Shown in pieces: positions 1 to 5,419 of a DNA stretch of 11,206 nucleotides. Position 1 is the first letter of the stretch. The number at the start of each line of letters is the position of its first letter. The notes beneath the pieces were generated by a model. It was not told the origin of the DNA. It saw nothing but the letters and a program-made list of their open reading frames with translations, and searched no databases. The stretch covers positions 1 to 11,206 of the forward strand of contig JAIRPA010000074.1 of assembly GCA_031257235.1 (NCBI GenBank). The letters are read 5' to 3'. A program made the translations under genes and the position numbers. The DNA is from Burkholderiales bacterium. Its GTDB lineage: Bacteria > Pseudomonadota > Gammaproteobacteria > Burkholderiales > Casimicrobiaceae.

Positions 1-119
1 TTCACCAATAAAAGTTCATCGGGAGCGTCACCTTCGGGAAAGTCTATCTTCATTAAGCGGTTCGCCTCAATAAAGACTTTGTAGTCGCTGAGTTTTTTTA
101 AAGCTAATGCCTGATCCAT
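1..119 (-). CDS. Unrecognised protein, N-terminal part only
   Basis: An open reading frame starts at an ATG (complement of 117-119) and runs off the left edge, giving 39 complete codons. The protein begins MDQALALKKLSDYKVF and continues with a charged, soluble-looking segment (EANRLMKIDFPEGDAP). There is no signal peptide or membrane segment in the visible part. A weak GGA ribosome-binding match lies 5 bases upstream, and a plausible promoter (193-222) lies about 70 bases upstream. I do not recognise the family. The ATG, the upstream signals and the uninterrupted frame support a real gene, but the visible part is too short to assign a function. Confidence 0.55.
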   Translation of the reverse strand, partial: MDQALALKKLSDYKVFIEANRLMKIDFPEGDAPDELLLV

Positions 120-192
120 GGCTTTTCCAAAAATAGAGAATGAGGGAATTTACGCGACAAGTCGGGGGCGTAAAAATGATTAACCAATAAAT

Positions 193-222
193 ATTATGAT
201 ACAAATTTTGGAAAAATTTCAA
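193..222 (-). promoter_or_regulatory. Possible sigma-70 promoter for the left-edge gene
   Basis: On the minus strand, TTGAAA (complement of 217-222) and CATAAT (complement of 193-198) are separated by 18 bases in very AT-rich DNA. They point at the ATG at 119. A TTGACA (complement of 223-228) just upstream could be an alternative -35, but it has no well-spaced -10. This is prediction from consensus only. Confidence 0.35.
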
Positions 223-251
223 TGTCAAACCCAAAAAAAGCAAAATTTTTT

Positions 252-280
252 TTGACAGGCGATGGTGCGGGCATTATTCC
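252..280 (+). promoter_or_regulatory. Promoter-like sequence with no gene behind it
   Basis: A perfect TTGACA (252-257) is followed after 17 bases by TATTCC (275-280) on the plus strand. Downstream there is no plus-strand gene, only the repeat cluster and then the 3' end of panF on the opposite strand. It could drive a short RNA from the repeats or be a chance match. Confidence 0.25.
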
Positions 281-311
281 AAAGTAAATTGTTAAGAGTG
301 GGGGGGGTAAT

Positions 312-388
312 TTGGAATTCGGAATTTGGGTTTCAGTGGTTAGTGGTTAGTGGTTAGTGGTTAGTGGTTAGTGGTCAGGGGTTCGGCG
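312..388 (+). repeat. Degenerate heptamer tandem array (T-Y-N-G-N-N-N)
   Basis: The stretch reads in exact period 7. The units in order are TTGGAAT, TCGGAAT, TTGGGTT, TCAGTGG, five TTAGTGG, TCAGGGG and TTCGGCG. The five TTAGTGG units (340-374) are identical. The edge units fade into a TCAGGGGTTCGGC sequence that also occurs at the 3' end of yedE. A run of G (about 300-307) precedes the array. It is non-coding and lies over 200 bases beyond the panF stop. Confidence 0.85.
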
Positions 389-391
389 TAG

Positions 392-506
392 GGGCGAGGC
401 TTGCCTCGCCCGAAAAAACAAAAAACCGGATTGCGGGTCACTTCCTTCGGTCGCCGCAATGACGACGCGCATTGCGCGTCCGCCGCGTTGCGGCGTGGAT
501 TCTGCG
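392..506 (+). repeat. Cluster of intergenic palindromes (modules F, A, B)
   Basis: Four inverted repeats follow one another. Module F pairs GGGCGAGGC (392-400) with GCCTCGCCC (403-411). Module A pairs ATTGCGG (430-436) with CCGCAAT (454-460). Module B pairs GACGCGC (464-470) with GCGCGTC (474-480), then CGCCGC (481-486) with GCGGCG (490-495). An ATTCTGCG (499-506) follows without a full partner arm, so this end is probably truncated compared with the copy near 10253. Related copies lie at 3773-3794, 10187-10293 and 10541-10560. There is no coding potential beyond short spurious frames. Confidence 0.8.
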
Positions 507-528
507 ACTTGCGCTTAAATGACGAGCT

Positions 529-560
529 CTGATCCCTGATCCCTGACCTCTGATTCCTGA
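529..560 (-). repeat. Heptamer array in reverse orientation
   Basis: The plus strand reads CTGATCC, CTGATCC, CTGACCT, CTGATTC, CTGA in period 7. On the minus strand these are TCAGGAA, TCAGAGG, TCAGGGA and TCAGGGA, the same TCAG-type heptamers as the array at 312-388 but facing the other way. The two arrays therefore bracket the palindrome cluster between them. Confidence 0.75.
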
Positions 561-582
561 AATAAAGGGGGCTTTTTTATTC

Positions 583-606
583 GGCAAAAAGTGGAAACTA
601 CTTTTT
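583..606 (-). terminator. CAAAAAGT hairpin overlapping the panF stop codon
   Basis: AAAAAGT (586-592) pairs with ACTTTTT (600-606) around a 7-base loop. The panF stop codon (complement of 598-600) and its last two lysine codons lie in the arm and loop. On either strand the 3' arm ends in T5, so the hairpin could work as a weak terminator in both directions. It belongs to the same hairpin family as 3647-3676, 10102-10122, 10430-10459 and 10621-10650. Confidence 0.5.
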
Positions 607-2028
607 ATTCCCCTCCCGAAACAAAAACACCCCGGTCAAAAATCCGATCAAGCTGACCGTTAGCGAGGGCACAACAATGTGCCAGCCCAAGAGATTCGGT
701 TTTAAAAGGGTCAATAAGATATAACACGTGCCGCCGGTGACCATCGACAAGATCGCGCCGGCGGCGTTGGCGCGTTCCCAATAAAGTCCTAACACCAAGG
801 GCCATAAAAACACGGCTTGCAAACCGCCAAAGGCGAGTAAATTCAGCCAGATCAACATATCGGGCGGTTGCCACGCCGCCACAATTAACAATAATCCCAA
901 GACAAAAGTAATGAGCCGTGTGGACACGGATAATTTTGTTTCACTCAAGGATGCGTGAGGTCTGACACGCAAAAATAAGTCTTTAATGAGCGTGGCGGCA
1001 GATTGTAGTAATTGCGCGTTGACGGTGGACATGATTGCCGCCATCGGTGCGGCAAGAAAGATACCGGCAAACACCGGCGGCAAGACGCGCACCATCAATG
1101 CGGGGACGACCTGATCGGGGATGGTTAAATCCGAAATCACCGCGCGCCCTAAAACGCCGGTCAAGTGCATCGTGCACATCAAGATGCCGGTGACGATGGT
1201 GCCGATGATGATCCCTCGGTGCATGGCGCGGCTATCTTGATAAGCAATACAACGAACGGCGGTGTGCGGTAAGCCGATCACGCCAAAACACACCAATACC
1301 CAAAAGGATGCCATCATCGGGAACGATAAAAAATGATTCGGCGCGTAAGGAGAGGTGAGGGCGGGATCAATCGCGTTGAGCGTGCGCATCGCCGAAGGAA
1401 TGCCGCCTGCCGCGTAGATGACGGCAGTCAATAACAACAAAGCGCCGATCAACATGACGACCCCTTGGATGGCATCGTTTAAGACACTGCCGCGAAAGCC
1501 ACCCAAAGCGGTGTAGACCGCCACCGTGCCGGCAAAGATCAATAAGCCCACGCCGTAAGGAACGCCGGTTGCCGTTTCCAATAATCGGGCGCCGCCGATG
1601 AATTGTACGGTCATCGCCGCGAAGAAGGCGATTAAAAGCGAAAGGCCCGAAATCCAAACAATCGCATGACTTTGAAAACGCGCGTACAACACATCATTTA
1701 ACGTGACCGCGTTGTAGCGTCGCGCCAAGATGGAGAACTTTTTCCCTAAGACACCCAACGATAACCAGACCACCGGTAACTGGATCATGGACAACAACAC
1801 CCAACCCAAACCATACTTATAAGCGGCGCCGGGTCCGCCGATGAACGAGCTGGCACTGATGTAGGTTGCCATTAACGTCATGGCCAATACAAAACCATTC
1901 ATCGACCGATTGCCGATGAAGAAATTTTCAAGAAACCCGCCGCGTTGTTTTTTGGAATAAACCCACAAGGCGACGCCCAACATCACCAGAAGATACGCCA
2001 ACAAAGGAATGATGATTTCAATGTTCAT
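598..2028 (-). CDS. panF: Sodium/pantothenate symporter PanF
   Basis: This is a sodium:solute symporter of the inner membrane that imports pantothenate, the coenzyme A precursor, with sodium. The 476-residue protein has the family's usual length and about 12-13 hydrophobic segments. It matches my memory of E. coli PanF across long blocks: TYISASSFIGGPGAAYKYG (55-73), RRYNAVTLND (103-112), GVIGLPHTAVRC (249-260), AAPMAAIMST (326-335) and WLNLLAFGG (394-402). Its ATG overlaps the stop codon of yhdT as ATGA (2025-2028), so the two are probably translationally coupled, as in the E. coli yhdT-panF order. The E. coli downstream neighbour prmA is absent here. The end is odd: the last codons, Lys-Lys-stop, lie inside an intergenic repeat hairpin (586-606). 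Confidence 0.95.
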   Translation of the reverse strand: MNIEIIIPLLAYLLVMLGVALWVYSKKQRGGFLENFFIGNRSMNGFVLAMTLMATYISASSFIGGPGAAYKYGLGWVLLSMIQLPVVWLSLGVLGKKFSILARRYNAVTLNDVLYARFQSHAIVWISGLSLLIAFFAAMTVQFIGGARLLETATGVPYGVGLLIFAGTVAVYTALGGFRGSVLNDAIQGVVMLIGALLLLTAVIYAAGGIPSAMRTLNAIDPALTSPYAPNHFLSFPMMASFWVLVCFGVIGLPHTAVRCIAYQDSRAMHRGIIIGTIVTGILMCTMHLTGVLGRAVISDLTIPDQVVPALMVRVLPPVFAGIFLAAPMAAIMSTVNAQLLQSAATLIKDLFLRVRPHASLSETKLSVSTRLITFVLGLLLIVAAWQPPDMLIWLNLLAFGGLQAVFLWPLVLGLYWERANAAGAILSMVTGGTCYILLTLLKPNLLGWHIVVPSLTVSLIGFLTGVFLFREGNKK

Positions 2029-2303
2029 GAGTGTTTTCCTTGGGGGGCGGTATCGGTTTTTTCATCGTTGGCGTCCAGCGATACCTCCGTGAATAAAAAG
2101 CGAACCATCAAGACGGCAAGCACCACAAAAATCACGGGGACCAGCACACATGAAAGCTCAAACCACAACGGTAAGCCGGACATGCCCGGAAGCGTTTCAT
2201 CGGGCAGGTAAGCGCACAACGCCCAAAATAAAATATAGGCGAACGTGAGCGCGACAGATAACAAGGCTTCGCGTCGCGCGAGGATAAAGCGATGATCGGT
2301 CAA
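2025..2303 (-). CDS. yhdT: YhdT family (DUF997) small membrane protein
   Basis: This 92-residue protein has two hydrophobic helices (about 15-32 and 51-72). It carries the family signature FWALCAYLP in the first and GLPLWFELSCVLVP leading into the second. YhdT is known as the small partner encoded directly upstream of panF. Its role is not established, though a link to PanF is usually assumed from the conserved pairing. The start is TTG (complement of 2301-2303), chosen because a perfect AAGGAG (complement of 2311-2316) stands 7 bases upstream and no in-frame ATG is near. Its stop overlaps the panF start by four bases. The C-terminal tail (SLDANDEKTDTAPQGKHS) is hydrophilic. Confidence 0.9.
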   Translation of the reverse strand: MTDHRFILARREALLSVALTFAYILFWALCAYLPDETLPGMSGLPLWFELSCVLVPVIFVVLAVLMVRFLFTEVSLDANDEKTDTAPQGKHS

Positions 2304-2310
2304 TCAAAAT

Positions 2311-2316
2311 CTCCTT
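2311..2316 (-). promoter_or_regulatory. Ribosome binding site that fixes the TTG start of yhdT
   Basis: AAGGAG on the minus strand is a full match to the anti-Shine-Dalgarno core. It lies 7 bases from the TTG codon and is much stronger than the sites of most other genes in the window. Confidence 0.75.
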
Positions 2317-2337
2317 TTTAGGGTGGGTCAAAAAACA

Positions 2338-2352
2338 TTCCGTGTGACGGAA
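2338..2352. promoter_or_regulatory. Perfect inverted repeat TTCCGT-GTG-ACGGAA
   Basis: A 6-base inverted repeat with a 3-base centre lies just downstream of the predicted yhdT-panF transcription start (about 2354). It could be an operator for a dimeric regulator or a 5' hairpin in the yhdT mRNA. I do not recognise it as a known box. Confidence 0.4.
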
Positions 2353-2360
2353 CAGCGCAA

Positions 2361-2389
2361 AGAATACAGGGCTTGACGCTAAATCGCAA
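2361..2389 (-). promoter_or_regulatory. Sigma-70 promoter for yhdT-panF
   Basis: On the minus strand, TTGCGA (complement of 2384-2389) and TATTCT (complement of 2361-2366) are separated by the ideal 17 bases. The expected start of transcription is near 2354, giving a leader of about 50 bases before yhdT. The -35 box lies inside the spacer of the opposing yedE promoter (2373-2400). Confidence 0.6.
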
Positions 2390-2400
2390 CGTTATATAAT
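2373..2400 (+). promoter_or_regulatory. Strong sigma-70 promoter for yedE
   Basis: TTGACG (2373-2378), a 16-base spacer and a perfect TATAAT (2395-2400) make this the best consensus promoter in the window. Transcription would start near 2407, leaving a leader of about 130 bases before the yedE ATG. It physically overlaps the divergent yhdT promoter, so RNA polymerase probably cannot occupy both. Confidence 0.7.
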
Positions 2401-2406
2401 GCGCGC

Positions 2407-2537
2407 ACGTTATCACGGCGGCACATTCAAAACGCGCCGTTGGGCGTTCCGTGTTACTGATGAGTCAGGCACATTCCCGTTGCTCGGTCGAGCACGCGCA
2501 ACACATACCGCACAGGCGGTCAAAAGGTATTCTCATC
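2407..2537 (+). promoter_or_regulatory. Long structured leader of yedE with possible RBS masking
   Basis: The leader has several inverted repeats. GTTGC (2479-2483) can pair with GCAAC (2498-2502). ACCGC (2507-2511) can pair with GCGGT (2516-2520) around an ACAG loop. ATACC (2505-2509) can instead pair with GGTAT (2526-2530). That last pairing covers the GG of the ribosome binding site AAAGG (2523-2527) and cannot coexist with the ACCGC hairpin. This looks like a possible two-state switch, but the pairings are short. I do not recognise a known riboswitch class. Confidence 0.35.
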
Positions 2538-3605
2538 ATGGTCAAAAATTTCTATCCGATTGGCGCGGGGCTGATCATCGGCGCGTTGGCGCTCGCTTTG
2601 GCAATTAACGGAAACCCGCCGAACATGGGCGTGTGCGTGGCGTGCTTTTTACGCGATACGGCAGGCGCGCTCAAACTTCATCAAGCCGCGCCCGTGGCGT
2701 ATCTTCGTCCCGAAATATTAGGGATGATTTTGGGTGCGTTTATTGCCGCCGTGGCCGCCAAAGAATTTCGTCCCGCGGCGGGATCCTCCCCTTTCATTCG
2801 ATTGCTGATCGGCTTTTTTATGATGGTCGGCGCCTTGGTTTTTTTGGGATGTCCTTTAAGAATGGTGTTGCGCATTGCCGGCGGAGACTTGAACGCGGTG
2901 GTCGGCTTGGTCGGCTTCGTGTCGGGCATTGGTGTGGGGGTCTTCTTTTTGATGCGTCAATTTGCCTTGCCGCCCAATACCCAACAACCTAAATTTGAGG
3001 GCTTGTTTTTTCCTTTGGTTTGTCTTTTGTTATTAGTGTTGGGGCTTTATAAAAGTGATCTTTTTGCCTCAAGCGTTCAAGGTCCCGGGTCCATGCGCGC
3101 GCCTGTCGTTTTATCTTTGGTGGCCGGGCTTTTCATCGGCGCTTTGGTTCAGCGCACGCGCTTTTGTTTTATCGGGATGATCAGCCATATCTTTTTAATG
3201 AAACGCTTCACCATGCTTTTAGGCGTGGTGGCTTTAACGCTGGTGGTGTTGGCGGGGAATTTATATTTAGGGCGCTTTCATTTAGGCTTTGACGCGCAAC
3301 CGATTGCGCACTCGGACGGGGTGTGGAATTTTCTTTCCATGCTCTTGGTGGGATTGGGCGGCGCGTTGATCGGCGGTTGTCCGTTGCGGCAGTTGGTCGG
3401 CGCCGGTCAGGGCAATAACGATAATGTGATGACCGTGATCGGGATGGTATTGGGTGCGGCGGCGGCACATAACTTTGCGTGGGCATCCAGTGCCGCCGGT
3501 GTGACCGACGGCGGGAAAGTCGTGGTGATGGTCGGGTTGGCGGTGACGCTTGCCGTTGCGGTTTACTATACGGTAATTAGGGGGCAGGGGTTCGGCAAAA
3601 AGTAA
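2538..3605 (+). CDS. yedE: YedE/YeeE family transporter, probably selenium type
   Basis: The 355-residue protein is an inner membrane protein of the YeeE/YedE family. Relatives import thiosulfate, and one branch is linked to selenium metabolism by genome context. It is built from two related halves. The first has NMGVCVACFLRD (Cys33, Cys36) and GCPLR (Cys105). The second has TRFCFIG (Cys210) and GCPLR (Cys281). In thiosulfate carriers such cysteines line the path. The NMGVCVACFLRD start resembles the selenium-type branch as I remember it. I chose the ATG at 2538 because AAAGG lies 10 bases upstream; a GTG at 2451 would add 29 poorly hydrophobic residues. No sel genes are in the window. The last codons (GFGKK-stop) come from an intergenic repeat. 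Confidence 0.85.
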   Translation: MVKNFYPIGAGLIIGALALALAINGNPPNMGVCVACFLRDTAGALKLHQAAPVAYLRPEILGMILGAFIAAVAAKEFRPAAGSSPFIRLLIGFFMMVGALVFLGCPLRMVLRIAGGDLNAVVGLVGFVSGIGVGVFFLMRQFALPPNTQQPKFEGLFFPLVCLLLLVLGLYKSDLFASSVQGPGSMRAPVVLSLVAGLFIGALVQRTRFCFIGMISHIFLMKRFTMLLGVVALTLVVLAGNLYLGRFHLGFDAQPIAHSDGVWNFLSMLLVGLGGALIGGCPLRQLVGAGQGNNDNVMTVIGMVLGAAAAHNFAWASSAAGVTDGGKVVVMVGLAVTLAVAVYYTVIRGQGFGKK

Positions 3606-3750
3606 AAACCTACACTCTATGCCCAAAAGTAAACCCCTACACTCAACGCCAAAAAGTGAAAACCTACTTTTTGGCGGTTTGAGTTTTGGGCAGTTCGGGT
3701 TGGGCGGTTGGAGTTAGCAAAAAAGTACGGGCAAAGCCCGATACTTTTTT
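3594..3750 (+). repeat. 157-base intergenic repeat, copy 1 (copy 2 at 10377-10533)
   Basis: This block aligns without gaps to 10377-10533 (constant offset 6783) with about 11 differences by eye. It starts inside the last codons of yedE. Its first part is a 27-base tandem repeat with units starting at 3594, 3621 and 3648; each begins with a GSCMAAAAGT-type sequence. The third unit forms a hairpin of CGCCAAAAAGT (3647-3657) with ACTTTTTGGCG (3666-3676). The block ends in the 32-base hairpin at 3719-3750. Confidence 0.9.
3719..3750 (+). terminator. 32-base A6/T6 hairpin, copy 1
   Basis: The layout is A6, GTA, CGGGC, loop AAA, GCCCG, a bulged A, TAC, T6. It is the first hairpin with a clean U-tract after yedE and may be that gene's real terminator. 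The same 32-base plan recurs at 10137-10168, 10502-10533 and, on the minus strand, 10578-10609, with compensating changes in the stem. Confidence 0.65.
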
Positions 3751-3767
3751 GTAGGAAGGGCGAAAAA

Positions 3768-3798
3768 ACCGGATTGCGGGTCGGAGCCCGCAATGACG
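3768..3798 (+). repeat. ATTGCGGG/CCCGCAAT palindrome (module A)
   Basis: ATTGCGGG (3773-3780) pairs with CCCGCAAT (3787-3794) around a 6-base loop. It is flanked by ACCGG upstream and GACG downstream, as in the copies at 426-463 and 10187-10216. In the third copy the innermost pair is A-T instead of G-C. Translations of such palindromes (for example VIADLIRNP) turn up as spurious proteins in many proteobacterial genomes. Confidence 0.75.
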
Positions 3799-3845
3799 AA
3801 GTAAGGGATAGATGGTCGCCAAATTCGATACACTGCGTTTGAGGC

Positions 3846-3874
3846 AAGCCCCCTTTATAAAGGGGGCTTTTTTT
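3846..3874 (+). terminator. Strong intrinsic terminator after yedE
   Basis: A perfect 24-base palindrome (3846-3869, AAGCCCCCTTTA and its complement) runs into a T7 tract (3868-3874) on the plus strand. That is a textbook rho-independent terminator for transcripts from yedE. The stop codon of the convergent lplT (complement of 3873-3875) lies in the same T-tract. A related half-sequence, AAAGGGGGCTTTTTT, occurs at 565-579. Confidence 0.8.
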
Positions 3875-5231
3875 ACTTTTGGGCGTCCCCCTGATTCCTG
3901 ATGACCGGCTTATCCATCCCGATGAGGTGTAGCGAGTCATTTTGGGATTGGTTGTGGCGGTGACGCAATGTGACGAGCAAAATGGACGCAAACACAAAAA
4001 GACCAAAGAGCGTGATGACGTGATTGATGGAAAGCCCCAGCTTCAACAACACCGCGTACAAAGAAAGCAACACCAAAATCCCGATGTTTTCGTTGAAATT
4101 TTGTACCGCGATTGAATGCCCCGCGCCCATCAATACGTGACCGCGATGTTGCAAAAGCGCGTTCATCGGGACGATGAAAAAGCCTGCCATCATGCCGACC
4201 GAGATCAACAGGAGAAAAGCGGACACAATGTCGTGAACCCAAATCATCGCAATGCTGGAGAGCCCCATCAACATCCCCAACGGCAGAATACTGACCGACT
4301 TTTTCAGCGAGACGGCGCGGGCAGCCAAGACCGCGCCAATGGCAATGCCGATTGCAAAGACACCTTGGAGCAAGGTTCCTTTAAAAAGCGGATCGGTGGC
4401 AATGGAAGAGGCGAACCAATTCGCCAACCCGCGATCGTATTGTAAAAGCCGGTCGGACACCACCGACCAATTGAGTTTGTCCGCCCACTGAAGCACGATG
4501 AATTGCAGGGTGGCGCCCGCCCCCCAAAAAACGGTGGTCGTGGCCAAAGAAATTTGACCGAGTTTGTCTTTCCATAAAAGGGCACAGCAATGCGCAAACT
4601 CGCGCGCCAAAAAAATCGGATTTTTGCTGGGGATGCGATGATCGACGCCGGTGTTGGGGATCAGTAAATTAAAAAGCGCGGCGACGACGTAAGAAAGCAT
4701 GATGAACAGCATCGCGGCGTGAGCCACGGAGTCAAAAAGCGTGGGCAGGGCGGCGGCAAGGTTGATCGTGATCGGCATGTTCAATAACGCGCCGCCTAAA
4801 ATCGCGCCCAAAATAATGGAGGCAATCGTGGTGCCTTCAATCCAGCTGTTGGCCTGAACCAGCTGTTGCGGCGGCAAAAGCTCGGTCAAAATGCCGTATT
4901 TGGCGGGGGAATAGGTGGCGGCTCCCAAGCCCACCACCGCGTAAGCCGCCAACGGATACATCCCGAAAATCAGGCAGACGCACCCTAAAATTTTGACGCT
5001 GTTGCTGATGAGCATCACGCGCCCCTTGGGGAGGGCGTCGGCAAACGCGCCGACAAACGCCGCAAACAAAACGTAGGAGAGGGTGAATGTCCACTTCAAC
5101 AGCGGCTCCATCCACGAGGTGTCGGAGGGCAACGTTTTTTGCAACAAGGCAATCGCGGCGATCAACAACGCGTTATCGGCAAGCGACGAAAAAAATTGCG
5201 TCGCGATGATGGTATAAAAACCTTTTCTCAT
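3873..5231 (-). CDS. lplT: Lysophospholipid transporter LplT (MFS)
   Basis: LplT flips lysophospholipids, mainly lysophosphatidylethanolamine, across the inner membrane for re-acylation. This 452-residue major facilitator protein has about 12 hydrophobic segments and family blocks FFSSLADNALL (13-23), DALPKGRVM (65-73) and GAATYSPAKYGIL (103-115). I chose the ATG at 5231; a TTG two codons upstream (5237) is possible, and neither has a good ribosome binding site. It is somewhat longer than the E. coli protein (397). The acyltransferase Aas, its usual partner in E. coli, is not next to it. It is divergent from alr, an arrangement I associate with betaproteobacteria. The last residues (IRNQGDAQK) are encoded by intergenic repeat sequence, including CTGATTCCTGA (3891-3901). 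Confidence 0.9.
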   Translation of the reverse strand: MRKGFYTIIATQFFSSLADNALLIAAIALLQKTLPSDTSWMEPLLKWTFTLSYVLFAAFVGAFADALPKGRVMLISNSVKILGCVCLIFGMYPLAAYAVVGLGAATYSPAKYGILTELLPPQQLVQANSWIEGTTIASIILGAILGGALLNMPITINLAAALPTLFDSVAHAAMLFIMLSYVVAALFNLLIPNTGVDHRIPSKNPIFLAREFAHCCALLWKDKLGQISLATTTVFWGAGATLQFIVLQWADKLNWSVVSDRLLQYDRGLANWFASSIATDPLFKGTLLQGVFAIGIAIGAVLAARAVSLKKSVSILPLGMLMGLSSIAMIWVHDIVSAFLLLISVGMMAGFFIVPMNALLQHRGHVLMGAGHSIAVQNFNENIGILVLLSLYAVLLKLGLSINHVITLFGLFVFASILLVTLRHRHNQSQNDSLHLIGMDKPVIRNQGDAQK

Positions 5232-5305
5232 TCCCAAAAGCGCTTTGTTGTCCGTTGAATTTCCAAATATGCGTTAGCGATGCCAACATGGTTTGGCGGA
5301 GTAAG

Positions 5306-5311
5306 TATAAT
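5306..5311 (+). promoter_or_regulatory. Possible -10 box for alr-uvrC
   Basis: A perfect TATAAT lies in the 188-base gap between the divergent lplT and alr. The expected -35 position (around 5283-5288) has no good match, so this is a weak prediction. Transcription would start near 5318, about 100 bases before alr. I see no convincing minus-strand promoter for lplT in the same gap. Confidence 0.3.
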
Positions 5312-5419
5312 GTGAACCGTGCGCGGCGTGTACGCTTTTGACCTGCAAATTTTGCGCCGTCTCATGGATTTATACGCAGGCTGTCTATTTTCTAAACTTT
5401 GATTACATTTTTTCAAATT

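Noticed and set aside
334..375. The TTAGTGG array as a CRISPR or telomere-like structure
   Set aside because: Period 7 without spacers is not CRISPR, and the array is internal to a chromosome-like region with no sign of a replicon end.
312..606. An insertion sequence or MITE with defined ends
   Set aside because: No transposase, no sharp terminal inverted repeats and no clear target-site duplication could be found; only the looser inverted heptamers bracket the unit.
2456..2490. CTGATGAG in the yedE leader, resembling the hammerhead ribozyme core
   Set aside because: The second conserved core (GAAA) and the required stems are absent from the surrounding leader.
2399..2608. A 69-codon frame starting in the yedE promoter
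   Set aside because: It begins inside the TATAAT box, overlaps the first 71 bases of yedE in another frame, has no ribosome binding site and looks like random arginine-rich translation.
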